From Cranoglanis bouderius (taxonomy: Eukaryota; Chordata; Actinopteri; Siluriformes; Cranoglanididae), in assembly GCA_023630585.1 (NCBI GenBank), contig CM042555.1:3137501-3201500 (forward strand): 64,000 bases of DNA, in the 5' to 3' direction. The first letter of the stretch is position 1, and the number at the start of each line of letters is the position of its first letter. The notes below the pieces were generated by a model, which was given only the letters and a program-made list of their open reading frames with translations, was not told the DNA's origin and searched no databases. The position numbers and the translations under genes were made by a program. This document shows, in pieces, positions 23,045-33,502 of this stretch.

Positions 23045-23830
23045 AAAATCTGAATATAGTTAACTGTTATAGTCATCTTATAGTTACAGTTCTGCTGTAC
23101 TTATAGTTATTTTATAACTATAGCAATATAGTTATAGCTATGTTGTAGTTATGCTATAGTTATAATTATAACTATGTTCTAGATGTTCTAGCTATAGTTG
23201 TGTTTTAGTCATGCCATAGTTATAGTTCTGCTATAGCCATAGTTATGTTGTAGTTATATAATGCTTATGCAATAGTTATAGCTATGCTATAGTTCTCCTA
23301 TAGTTATAGTTTTAGCTATGTTGAAGTTATACTTATGTTATAGTACTTATGCTATATATGCTATTTGAGCTATATTGTAGTTATCATTACGCTATAGTTA
23401 TAGTTGTTATAATTCTGCTATAGCTATGTATAATGTTATAGTTATAGCTACTATGTTGTAGTTATGTTATAGTGCTTATGCTATAGTTATGCTGTAGCTG
23501 TAGTTATGTTATAGTTATGCTATAGTTACAGTTTTAGCTATGCTGAAGTTTTACTTATGCTATAGTTATAATCTGAGCTATGTTGTAGTTATGGTTATGC
23601 TATAGTTATAGTTGTTATAATTCTGCTATAGCTACATATAATGTTATAGCTATAGCTACTATGTTGTAGTTATGTTATAGTGATAGCTATGATGTAATGT
23701 TATAGTTATACATCTAGTTATAGTTATGTTACAGTTATAGTTCTTCTACAGTTATAGTTATGTTACAGTTATAGTTCTTCTACAGTTATAGTTATGCTAA
23801 TAATATAGTTATACTTTAGTAACTTATGTT
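23045..23830. repeat. Degenerate TATAGTTATAG array, about 790 bp
   Basis: Continuous short units TTATAG, GCTATAG, TTGTAG, TTCTGCTATAG. Larger segments repeat inside it: TTGTAGTTATGTTATAGTG at 23455 and 23663, and ACAGTTATAGTTCTTCTACA near 23725 and 23763. AT-rich and partly self-complementary (CTATAG is a palindrome). Confidence 0.9.
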
Positions 23831-24295
23831 ACTATATTTCCTGTTGTGAAACATCCACAAAAGTTAGTTCCTGTTATCACTTCACATTATAGAATCTATA
23901 AACATTCATTCCCTCAGCAGCTTCTCTTTCTTCTTTCTCTCGAAGTTAATAAGACAAACAAATGCTGCTTGTCATGTTACTGATAAACTGCAAATCACAA
24001 GCCCCTCTGTCCTGAAGACTTAATTACAGCTTTATCTCTGGCTCGTACAAAGCGCTGACACTGGAGACTCCTTCCATAAATGTTGAATAAACGTCACCTT
24101 ACAGAAAACTTCACGGTATCAACGACGAGACACGATTTTTCAGATCTGCGTGTGTGGAGCATCCACCATAGAAGTCCCTACGAATGAGCCGTTACTATAG
24201 ACACGGATATAATATCTACCGTCAGAGCTTGTAGAAAATTAATCAACCAATCAGAATCGAGCACTCAACAGCGCCGTGGTATAACCTCAATTTAT

Positions 24296-26160
24296 AAAGT
24301 AAGCTAAGAAACTGAACAGTAGCTGCTCTTGTTCCTGGGCACTTTAACCTCTTCTTCTGTCTTCAACAATGAATTAAAATGATCCAGCATTTTTAATTCT
24401 TTCTCGGACGTGCTGTTGATAAGCGGATTATAAATGTGTTGCGTGTTAAGTCGAGGTAAAATATGAGCTGTGAACGTGCATGTTGAAACAAGGAGGAAAT
24501 GAATGGATTTAGATAATGTCTCTGAACATTCTGTTTCAAGATTTAAGAGTCAGGGATGTTTTGAATCAGCGTGGGCTCGGGTCAGAGGAAGAATGCGGCC
24601 ATAGGTGAGGTTTAGCCTTTAACTTCCTTGAAGCGGTGTTTCCCAATCTTTGTTCCACATTTTATTGTTTTACAGTGCTTATATGTCTGATTAAACTCAT
24701 CAGCCCATAATCAGACGTTTTATGACTTGCTCCTTAAGCCAAATTCTAGATATTCGTCTATATTATAGAGCTATTTCCCTGTCAATATTAATTGTATATG
24801 TACTTAAGGTAAAAGTAAAAAAAAACAAAAAAAACATTTTAAGCACAGGCCCTTCACAACAACCTAGAAAAAAATAACTTAAAACAATAAAACCTACAAA
24901 ATCTACAGCACTTACAGTAGAAAACAGCATTTTTGCTTGCCCCGCCCTCTAGAAATACACTTTACCTTGAAATATAATCAAAAAAATACTTCAAAAATCC
25001 TATTATTTTTGCATCTGTTTAACATCGAAACATCCTTTCTCCATTATAGGAAAACATTTTTACATTTTAGTCCCACGATATTCACTCACTCCTGTTACCT
25101 GAACACTTGTCACATGATTAACAGGAAGCTGCGTCATCCAAATTTCCTGAAGATCACGGGAACAAGAAAATTTCTCTCATTCTTTATTCTTAATATTCGA
25201 TATTGTGATATTGACTAATGGGGTCACTTTGAAAGTATAGCACTGTTACAAAAACAAAAAAACAAAAACAAAAAACATTACAGACTGAAAGTAAATTACT
25301 AATGGAAAAAAAAAAAAAAGATTTGATGTATGCTATTAGAATGACCTTAATAAGTTCAAACCATTAGCATGGATGTTAGCCAACCACGCATTTGATACTT
25401 CTATGCGGAAAAATCTAATGGTTAAATGCACATTTTCTTCGATTGAATGTCGAATAATATTCAGAAAAATTATAATAACGCTCAATTTTTAAGAGTTTGG
25501 CTAAATGGTAGCAGAATCGTGGAATCACTCACGAATCCTAATTTACGTCTTTACAATTTCCATGTTGTGATTAATGAAAACAACACAATTTTACGCTTAT
25601 GTTACTGCTACAGTTATTAATCATTATGCAGCTGAAACACGACCGCAACTCAAGGGTTTGGATTAAAAGTTTAAGGGGCGGAGTCATGGAAAGCCAAGCC
25701 GGGCCAGATACCTAAGGGGGCGGGGCCAAGACGATCGATTTTACGCATCGCAGCTACAAAAATTTCGTGTGTGCGTTGTTAACTCTGTAAATCCATAAAA
25801 CAGTGATTGTAAATGTCGCATCCAGGCTTCTGTTAAAAATTTGTGCTGCAAGGTAAAGATTTGTATTCATGCACAATTATTTCAGACAGGAGATGAAGTC
25901 CATATGGATGCATATATCCCTAGAGGTGGATATTTTTTAACAAGTATTTAATAAAGAAATCGTAGTTCTGTTGTTTTTGCAGTTAAACAAGTGAAATATG
26001 GCTTTGGGGAATCGTTCCAAGAATTCCGAACAAGGATTTTCCTTTCAACCCAACAGTCCTGTAATTTTAGAATCCATTTTACACTGTTCATAGTTTCGAC
26101 GAGACCTTTTAGTGGAGATTTCAGGCATTCCTGTTGTCTATATTTGGTGCAAGTACATTG
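24296..26160. other. Intergenic DNA without gene
   Basis: AT-rich, with A-tracts at 24821-24836 and 25250-25320. The 93-residue frame at 24937-25218 and the 60-residue frame at 25991-26173 have no recognisable motif. No element recognised with confidence. Confidence 0.45.
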
Positions 26161-26925
26161 TGTAAGAATGTGAGCGAGAGAGTGAGAGAGCGAGAGCGAG
26201 AGAGACAGAGAGAGAACAAGCTCTTGACCTGGAACTCACCTGATAAACCAAGTGCTCAATCAAACAAAGCAGCCTGACATTAATCACCGTTTAACACATG
26301 ACCAGCTCGCACCAGTTCACAGCCTGATGAGGTAACCTCGTGTTCTGAGGTCGGCCTCACGACAGCCGAGCTCACAAGGGAGACGAATTCTGCAAGAAAT
26401 CACTTTGATCATGCAATGCTGAAATTCTCATTTTATGAATCACAGTTGTAACAGAAACAGTACAAAAATAAATCCTGGCTGTTTGCAAATACAGGAAGTG
26501 AAAATTGTGATCTAGATCCGTTTTCCCCCCCTTATGATGAAGCATCACCGTTTCATCACTACATCTTTTGGTAACAATTTCATTTTTTGAAACAGGATTT
26601 TGGTTTACGTTCTGTATTCGACCACATCAGCAAGAAATAATAATAATAAAAGAAAGTCACAAGTCCAACAAAGTTATGAAAAGATGCTTCTGAATTAAAA
26701 AAAAATAAAAATAAAATCTAAAAGACTTTAAAGCTTGAAAATACCAGATCAAATTTAGATTTGACATATCTTCTGATTCAGTGCACTGGATAATTTTACG
26801 CCATGTTTTATGAATGTATGTGTTTTTGCACGTGAGCACAATGCTCATAAACCCAGCCACTTGGTCTCATCAGTGATATTTCAGTAGTATTTCAGAAATA
26901 CACACACACACACACACACACACAA
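26161..26925. other. Intergenic DNA without gene
   Basis: A short GA-rich run at 26172-26216 and a CA tract at 26902-26924; otherwise unique AT-rich DNA. Confidence 0.45.
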
Positions 26926-26926
26926 G

Positions 26927-27254
26927 CTGTGTCCCAAATGATGCACTATACACTATGTACTTGTGCACTATGTACTCAACTGTGTAGTGTATGGATTTTA
27001 TAAGGTTATTTTTTCATTCAACATCGGAGTCTGATAGCCCCTCCCCCTCTGCTACGTAATTAAAGCTGCGACAGTTCGGCGCATGACGTGTCCAACATTC
27101 CACACTTCGTTTTTTCGGGTTAATTAAGTGCATCATCCTGGTATTTAACGTGTACTTTTTCTATTTGGAATTTTCAGTGTGAACACGCTACTCGCACTAT
27201 TTATACTACAAAACGGCTTAGAATAAGTGCGTAAGTACGCGAATTGGGACGCAC
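26927..27254. mobile_element. Candidate palindromic MITE (GTCCCAA ends)
   Basis: Left CTGTGTCCCAAATGATGCAC and right GCGAATTGGGACGCACC face each other. Near the ends are small ACTATACACTATGTAC words and the inverse GTGCGTAAGTACGC. About 328 bp, noncoding. Probably the same superfamily as the shorter copy at 41246-41382. Confidence 0.5.
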
Positions 27255-27565
27255 CTACAATCTCAAACTGGTGCTGGTGATTTGCCTGCTCCTAACACAC
27301 CTGAAATCCACTCAGGACTCAGGGCTGTTAATTAGGGGATTAGGTGAATCAGGTGAGTTAGGAGGGTGGGGAACCTGATCGAGGAGTGATTGTACAGCAC
27401 TGAAAATGAAAAACGAAAAAGTTGATCCATTGTTTTTTTTTTTTTTTTTTAAAAAAGCACTACGATCCTGAACCAACATAACATGGTACTTCATAATAGA
27501 CTGATTCTACACTATCCATGGTCTCTGCATGGGGGCTTTACTTTATATTCATTTTGATTGTGTGC
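27255..27565. other. Intergenic DNA without gene
   Basis: Contains a T-tract at 27434-27450 and a GTTAATTAGGGGATTAGGTG segment. No gene. Confidence 0.45.

Positions 27566-27611
<46 letters not shown>
27566..27611. repeat. (GA)n microsatellite
   Basis: Pure GA run at the left border of the Tc1-like element; seems to have replaced the outer part of its left terminal repeat. Confidence 0.95.
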
Positions 27612-27614
<3 letters not shown>

Positions 27615-27692
27615 CAAAACAGAAAGACAGAGACACAGGAGACAGACAAAGAAGATATACACAAAACAAAAGAGAGAGAAAGAAACAGACAG

Positions 27693-28292
27693 TGAGACAA
27701 AAATATTATACTTGGTCATTTATTTATTGAGGAAAACGATCCAATAGTACATATCCATGAGTGTGCGAACCTCTAGGATTAGCAGTGAAGGTGAAATTAG
27801 AGTCAGGTGTGTTCAATCACTGGGATGACAATCAGGTGAGAGTGAGTGCCCCGTTTGATTTAAAGAACAGGGATCTATCAGAGTCTGATCTTCACATGTT
27901 TGTGGAAGTGTATCAGGACAAGGAGATTTGTGAGGACCTCAGAAAGAGTGTTGTTGATGCTCATCGGGCCGGAAAAGGTTACAAAACCATCTCTAAAGTG
28001 TCTGGACTCCACCGATCCACAGTCAGACTGAGCAACGGTTACAGAAATCGTTTAGTTGAAGTTATTGCTGCAGAAGGGGATCACACCAGATACTGGAAGC
28101 AAAGGTTCTCATACTTTTGCCACTCACAGATATGTAATATTGGATCGTTTTCCTCAATAAATAAATGACCAAGTATAATATTTGTCTCATTTGTTTAATT
28201 GGGTTCCCTCTGTCTACTTTTAGGATAGTTTTAAGTCATATTTATGTAGATATATAGAAAATCCTAAAGGGTTCGCAAACTTTCAAGCACCA
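27693..28292 (+). mobile_element. Internally deleted Tc1-like element
   Basis: An inner inverted repeat of about 52 bp (TGAGACAAAAATATTATACT to GATCCAAT at 27693-27745; its inverse at 28138-28189) is almost perfect. The right outer end continues through AATTGGGTTCCCTCTGTCTA to GGGTTCGCAAACTTTCAAGC and CACCAC. The matching left outer end is lost in GA-rich DNA. About 600 bp remain of an expected 1.6 kb. Confidence 0.85.
27761..28168 (+). pseudogene. Tc1-like transposase remnant (first helix-turn-helix)
   Basis: EICEDLRKSVVDAHRAGKGY followed by KTISKVSGLHRSTVRL is the N-terminal helix-turn-helix. The usual transposase ATG context is mutated, so the open frame begins in former untranslated leader. 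After STVRL it fuses across a deletion to the 3' end of the element. No catalytic residues remain. Confidence 0.8.
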
Positions 28293-28415
28293 CTTTATAT
28301 AATTGCAGTTGAATTATCTCATTTTTCCACTAATACCATGATCATCATTGTTACTTTTTGATTTCCTTTATTCTACACTGGTTGTTGAATACAATTAATG
28401 CCAATACAGCTATTT

Positions 28416-28419
<4 letters not shown>

Positions 28420-28505
<86 letters not shown>
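28420..28505. repeat. (GA)n microsatellite, 84 bp
   Basis: Uninterrupted GA dinucleotides. Confidence 0.98.
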
Positions 28506-28508
<3 letters not shown>

Positions 28509-28737
28509 TGAGCGCTCTGTCAAACAACGTAACTTGACGTTAATCATTATTTAATAAAAGTGAGACCGGTTCACGCTGGTGTGCAGAATTACGAGATAAG
28601 ATCATGTGCTCGCTGTGCACCATTTCTCACTGTTTGCTTAATAAATAGGTCAAGTAAGGACTAGTTAAACACACTGGAAGACACGAGGACGTGTATAAAG
28701 CCTTCTCCTCGATACTGCTACGCTGACGTCACCCTTA
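28506..28737. other. Intergenic DNA without gene
   Basis: Unique sequence. Confidence 0.4.
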
Positions 28738-28937
28738 CAGTTACATTTATGGCATTTGGCAGACGCCCTCATCCAGAGTGACTTACGTTTATCTCTCTTT
28801 TTTTTTTTTTTTTTTAAATACAACTGAGCAGTTTAGGGTTAAGGGCCTTGCTGAAGGGCCCAACAGTGGCAGCTCGGAAGGGCGGGGATTTGAACTCACG
28901 ACCTTCCGATCAGTAGTCCAACATCTTAAAGGCGCAA
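28738..28937 (-). repeat. Second tRNA-derived SINE family, copy 2
   Basis: TTAGGGTTAAGGGCCTTGCT, CCCAACAGTGGCAGCTCGG and GATTTGAACTCACGACCTTC match the copy at 5585-5899. The other end, CATTTGGCAGACGCCCTCAT with GTGACTTACG, is a different tail. The head beyond the A-box is lost. Confidence 0.8.
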
Positions 28938-30276
28938 ACGTGTTCATTTGTTCGACATCACCGTACACATTGTTAATACTGCCAATATTGACTGTGATGG
29001 TGGATGACGCAGAATGCAAACACACACTGTACATGATGTACGGGTAAACGGAGGAACTAATAACGTGCAGGCGTGGACGGCTTTGTGATCGCCATTGTGA
29101 GCTGCTGAAAAATCAAATACACTATAATATACCTGGGGGGGGGGGGGGACGAAAAACAAAAAAAAACAAAAAAAAAACAAAAAAAAAAACAAAAAAAAAC
29201 ATACACCACATACACAGTGTTGACATTTTATAATCAATTTTAATTTACAATGCACAATAACCCGGTCTTATATAAAAAAGCAAGTTGGCCAGCAACGCTC
29301 ATACTTCAGCAAAAATGCTAATCAAATATTTGAGGAACAACATGTACGACATAATCGTTTCTTTGATTTTTTTTTTTTTCACTCCGCTCCCGTTTCAAAG
29401 CCTAATCCGACAACACATTGTGCATTTTTTTTTTTTTTCTGAACAGTGCTATAACCATGCATCATGCTTTTTTTTTTCCAAACCTTTTAAACCTAAAGAT
29501 ATAGAAAATGACGAAAGGAATATTACAAAAGAATCCGAGAAAAGATGCTTAAGTTCTCACTGTCACTTAGGTCACCTTGTCTGGTTGCGTGTTTGTGTTT
29601 TTTTTCTTCTTTTTCTTTTAAACAGGTGTACAAATACACTAAAAAGTCTCTTTAGTGGCATGGCCTGAGGTACAAAAAGTCAGTGTAGAAATGCTATAAA
29701 GATTTTGGCTGTCAGAGAATCGAGAAAGCAAAAGAAAACCGACGATTATGTTAGACGACCATGTTTTTTAATCGCCGCATGCTATTGTGTTTTTCAGAAG
29801 CCTAATCAATGAGTCAGCAAGAATCCACCCTCGGTGTCTAAGCCTTCGCTATGTACCGAGATAAACACACAAACACACGTCAGACTGAGACGGAGACGCA
29901 GACTGACCGGACCACGGGGTGCTGCGGTGATGAAATCGGTTTGGGTTGTTTTTTTTTTTTTATTCGACCAACACCCTAGACAGCGTTCGTCCCATCTCTC
30001 TCTCTCTCTCTCTCCCTGTCTGACTATGCCAGGGATAGTTTTGTAAGAAGGGTTTGAGGCTCAAGTGCAATTTAACGGCTTTTGTTAACGCCAGCACTGT
30101 CTGCTCTTCGGTCTGATGCAACACGCTCAGCACACTCAGGCTGTCCATGCTGTCTGACTCTTCCATCCCAGGACAGGAGAGCTTTCTAAGCATGAGCTCT
30201 ATTTTTGGAGAAAACCGGACATAACAGAAAAAGTTCTTGTTCTTTTGTCCAACATTATTTACACCTGTATTTAATT
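28938..30276. other. Region downstream of cebpg, homopolymer-rich
   Basis: G-tract (29137-29149) followed by A-tracts separated by single C (29158-29199), then T-tracts at 29365, 29426, 29468 and 29597. On the minus strand AATAAA occurs at 29964-29959, a possible distal poly(A) signal for cebpg. A minus-strand frame at 29960-30331 is open but overlaps the TIR element and is not recognised. Confidence 0.4.
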
Positions 30277-30651
30277 CAGGGGTGGACAAATCAAACGTAT
30301 CACCTACCACCCTACCAGCTCTAACGTGCATCCTGGTCCCGGAAACCTGATTGACGGCTATAAAGCGGTAATATAATAACGTATGGTGAGATGGTTCTTT
30401 AATTGAACGCGTTACGAGTACCCATCGACGCGGTTACGATCACGTAGCACGTCGTGTTTGCGACCTCGACGCAAAAGAACGTCGTTAAGTCGACGTTTCA
30501 GGCACGAGATGTGATCTGTCCTCAGGGCGCGGTTCTACTGACTACCACATCGTGTCTCAGCTGAGGTGTGTGGTACAGCATGAAAATTGTTTCATGCACG
30601 TTTAATTATTTATGTACAGATTGTCCTCGGCTATCGATTTGTCCACCCCTG
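30277..30651. mobile_element. hAT-like MITE with 16 bp perfect terminal inverted repeats
   Basis: CAGGGGTGGACAAATC at the left and its exact inverse at the right, 375 bp apart. The CAGGGGT start is typical of hAT ends. No matching 8 bp target duplication is visible. Noncoding. It lies downstream of cebpg, possibly inside a long 3' UTR. Confidence 0.75.
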
Positions 30652-31558
30652 CAAATTTCATCTCACCAGTGCTGAACGTCAACCAAATTTACACGACCAT
30701 CTAAATTTCCACAATCGTTGCACGTCCGTCTCTGACTGACTCTCCGTCTCAGGAACATCTTTTAAGTTAAAAAAAAAAAAAGAAAAAGAAAAAAAAAAAA
30801 AAAGAGCTTCTAACAAAGATATCATACAAGTAGATTCGGGGGGGGTTGGGGGGGAAACCCTTAAAAACAGCCCTCGGGTATAATTTAAGTCTATCCATTT
30901 CCAGGACACTGCTCCTTTTGTCTCTTCTTCCCATCTCTTTTTCTTTGCCGTTGCCTTGTGGGAGTCGCGGCGGCTTGTCCGGACACGTTTGGATCATTTC
31001 TTATGAATCTAACAAGCTGCCACGGACCCGCGGCGAGGCTTTCGTGAAAAAGCCGTGTCAAAAACAACAACAGATCTCGCTTGGTGACTCGCTGTAGTCT
31101 TAAACAGGGAAAAAAAATAATAATAAAAAAATCCAACCCTACAGCATTCCTAAGCTCTGCTAACGCTTTTCCGCATTCCCTCCACGCTTATTTACACACC
31201 GCGTCAGACGGGGAACGATATCTGACTGTAGGAACATAGATGAGAGGGATCACGTAAAAACCCGTGAACTCGGAGAAAAACCGCCTGATTCCAATCCAAA
31301 AATCCAAATCGCTCGTCCCCTCTGATGTTTCAGTTTTTGGGAAATAAACCATTTTCTTATTTCTAATTTTAAAGTCCAGACTGCTGATAATAATTATTGT
31401 AGTAGCATAATATTTTTTATCTTATACCTAGCTGGGAAAGCTTCGTTCTTCTGAAATGCAAATGGCCTAAAAAATTTAGGAAATTTTCCATTTCCTTAAG
31501 AAAAGGTTAAACAAGATATTATAGTACAGAGTTGCCTCCTGTAACGAGTGACTCAATC
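30652..31558 (-). other. Probable cebpg 3' untranslated region (extent uncertain)
   Basis: Follows the cebpg stop at 31559. No canonical AATAAA on the minus strand is seen before the hAT-like element; the next is at about 29960. A-rich and T-rich interruptions lie at 30769-30803 and 31109-31128. No ORF with features. Confidence 0.45.
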
Positions 31559-33148
31559 TCACTGGCTGTTGCTGTTGGTGTTACAGTGGTCTCCAGGGGC
31601 GACGGTTGCCACGGTAGCGGGCTGCACGTTGTCGGCCAGGTTGTGTGCGTGCTCCAGGAACAGGTCTTTGAGCACACTGAGCTCTTTGCTGAGCAGCTTG
31701 ATCTTGGCCTCCAATCTCTCGTTCTCCTCTTTGAGCTCGTTGACGCGCTGCTGCGTGTCCTGCGCCTTCTGCTTGCTGCGCATGCGGCTCTTCTTCACCG
31801 CCAGGTTGTTGCGTTCGCGCCGCTGCCTGTACTCGTCGCTGTCCTTGTCCAGCATCGACTTCTTCATCTTGCTGGGTGGCGTGGCTTTGCCACCTCCTCC
31901 GGGGCTTACTGGGACGAGTTGAGGAACCTGAAAGAGAGAGAAGTGATGTTAAAGCCTTGCGTTAGGTTGGTATATTTATTTATATTTCATATATTTTACA
32001 TTACAGAAAAGATATGACTGTCGCACAACCAATCTATTTCCTAAGAATATCGTTTAAATTGATAATGATGATCATGTTTAGGAGCTTATTTTAGAAAATC
32101 AATAAACCATGAGTAGGAGCTTTAACACGCCAACTAATATCCTGTCCACCGTGTAAGCATCACATCACCAGCTCACTGCTAAATCAAATAGGGACAGCAC
32201 TCGCTATGTTGCGTGGTACTGTGTAATGTTTTTGGGAGGAACTGGAGAACCCTGAGGAACCCCATACATACGAAACTCTGCACAGGCTCTAAGCCGAGCT
32301 CGGGATTGAACTAAGAACGGTGCTACTGGCTGCTCCAGCGCGTTTTCCAGAAACTTGCACACACTATATTTAATTCGCACCAATTTTCTAATCAAGCATG
32401 AATAAAGTATGTGTGTTAAGAGTATTTCCAAAAGGCTTCTCACGTGCCCCGTGCTCCCAGGACCGGCTCCGGATCCACCGCAACGTGCTTACTGACTTAA
32501 CTAATCTCAAATGGAGTGCGCTATATGGGTTTTAAAATGATTCAGGGGATTCGTGTGTGATGTATGAGTTACAGGGTGCAAACAAACAAACAAATAAATA
32601 AATAAACTCCTGAATGAAGTGGTGTGTGTTTATGTGGTTGAAGCTAAGCATCAGCAAGAAGTACAGACTGCTGTGGGAAAATAAATAAAAACAAATCATT
32701 TAGGCTCATTCATATTTGACTTATTAGTGGCTCGTTAAAAATTTTATTTCACTGCAATAAAAATAAAAAATGAACTGAACTGCAATCAAACTCAATGATA
32801 AATACATTGCACATTGCATACTATGTATACAGTACATAATGTACACTAAAATGTAACTGATGGATCTAACATTTAGAAACACACATAAGGACATCTAAAG
32901 ACTCATATAATAAAACAACAATATAAAAATCATCAATCTCGTCCGACTGGTGGATTTAATACGAGACGGCATGCAGGTATGTATATAATCATGTCAGTCT
33001 ATGCAGGGGTGTGTGTGTGTGTGTGTACTTGCTGCAGTCCTGCTGTAGCTCCTGCAGAGTTTGCGACGCTGCTATGAGCCTGGCTCTGTATGACGCTCAC
33101 TCCGTTCTGCTCTGTGCTGGTTAACTTCTGTTGCGGCTGCTTGCTCAT
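31559..33148 (-). CDS. cebpg: CCAAT/enhancer-binding protein gamma (C/EBP gamma); two coding exons, join(33148..33029, 31927..31559)
   Basis: Predicted protein of 162 residues (human about 150). The exon with the ATG encodes MSKQPQQKLTSTEQ to AGLQQ (40 codons, donor GTACAC at 33028). The next exon opens after a pyrimidine-rich tract ending in CAG and continues in phase 0 with VPQLVPVSPGGGGKA, a motif diagnostic of C/EBP gamma. The basic region is residues 71-94 with NNLAVKKSR. Zipper leucines fall at 105, 112, 119 and 126, followed by the conserved KDLFLEHAHNLADNVQ. There is no transactivation domain: the family acts as a short heterodimer partner of C/EBP alpha/beta and of ATF4 in the nucleus. 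Divergent neighbour of cebpa. No frameshift or missing key residue is visible. The coding intron is about 1.1 kb. Confidence 0.95.
31928..33028 (-). other. cebpg intron within the coding sequence
   Basis: GT at 33028-33027 and AG at 31929-31928 on the minus strand, phase 0. Contents are mostly AT-rich unique sequence, an old fragment of the dispersed SINE-like repeat around 32215-32310, AAAT/AAAC runs near 32580-32605, and a short GT run immediately inside the donor (33010-33026). No other exon seen. Confidence 0.85.
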
Positions 33149-33265
33149 TTGGATCTGCTGCCTCTCTCTTGCGCTCACGTCTGCACCTTCGCTTGCTGCT
33201 GGATGGTGCTGAATGCTGTCGAAAGGTTGGTTGCTCTTGGTTGCGACTGCGCCGCCTGTACGGTC
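33149..33265 (-). other. 5' untranslated part of cebpg exon 2
   Basis: On the minus strand a strong acceptor (pyrimidine-rich tract ending CCACTCAG) lies at 33266-33267, giving 117 nt of leader before the ATG at 33148. This leader contains no ATG. The boundary is inferred from the splice signal only. Confidence 0.65.
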
Positions 33266-33458
33266 CTGAGTGGAAAGAAAAACGGAGAAGGAACTGTCAT
33301 CCGAGCATCATCGCGAGCGCGGCGTTGCCAGGTCTGCCGGATTTCTGCAGGAAGAACTCGACTACTTTTGAACTACTGTCATTTAAGTTATTATTATTTT
33401 TTCAATAATCTATTTATATTTTCCCTTCGCAGCTTGGGTGCTCTGCTTACATTTAAGT

Positions 33459-33502
<44 letters not shown>

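Larger units (their letters stand above)
22826..24295 (+). mobile_element. Dispersed repeat family A, longest copy (contains TATAG array)
   Basis: Begins GGAATAAAACACTCGAGG, then GGAAAATAATCAACAACAGG and GGTGGTGTGA. It continues through TCTCGAAGTTAATAAGACAAA, GCGCTGACACTGGAGACTCC, TAAACGTCACCTTACAGAAA and TAGAAAATTAATCAACCAATC, and ends near CAGCGCCGTGGTATAACCTC. It has expanded to about 1.47 kb by internal AT repeats. No transposase frame. Confidence 0.75.

Noticed and set aside
29960..30331. 123-residue minus-strand ORF downstream of cebpg
   Set aside because: Starts inside the hAT-like MITE and ends in a GA run; no recognisable domain. Some middle sequence looks protein-like, but nothing supports it.
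31532..32017. Plus-strand ORFs of 161 and 124 residues over cebpg
   Set aside because: Antisense shadows of the bZIP exon; no family match and they cross the cebpg splice acceptor.
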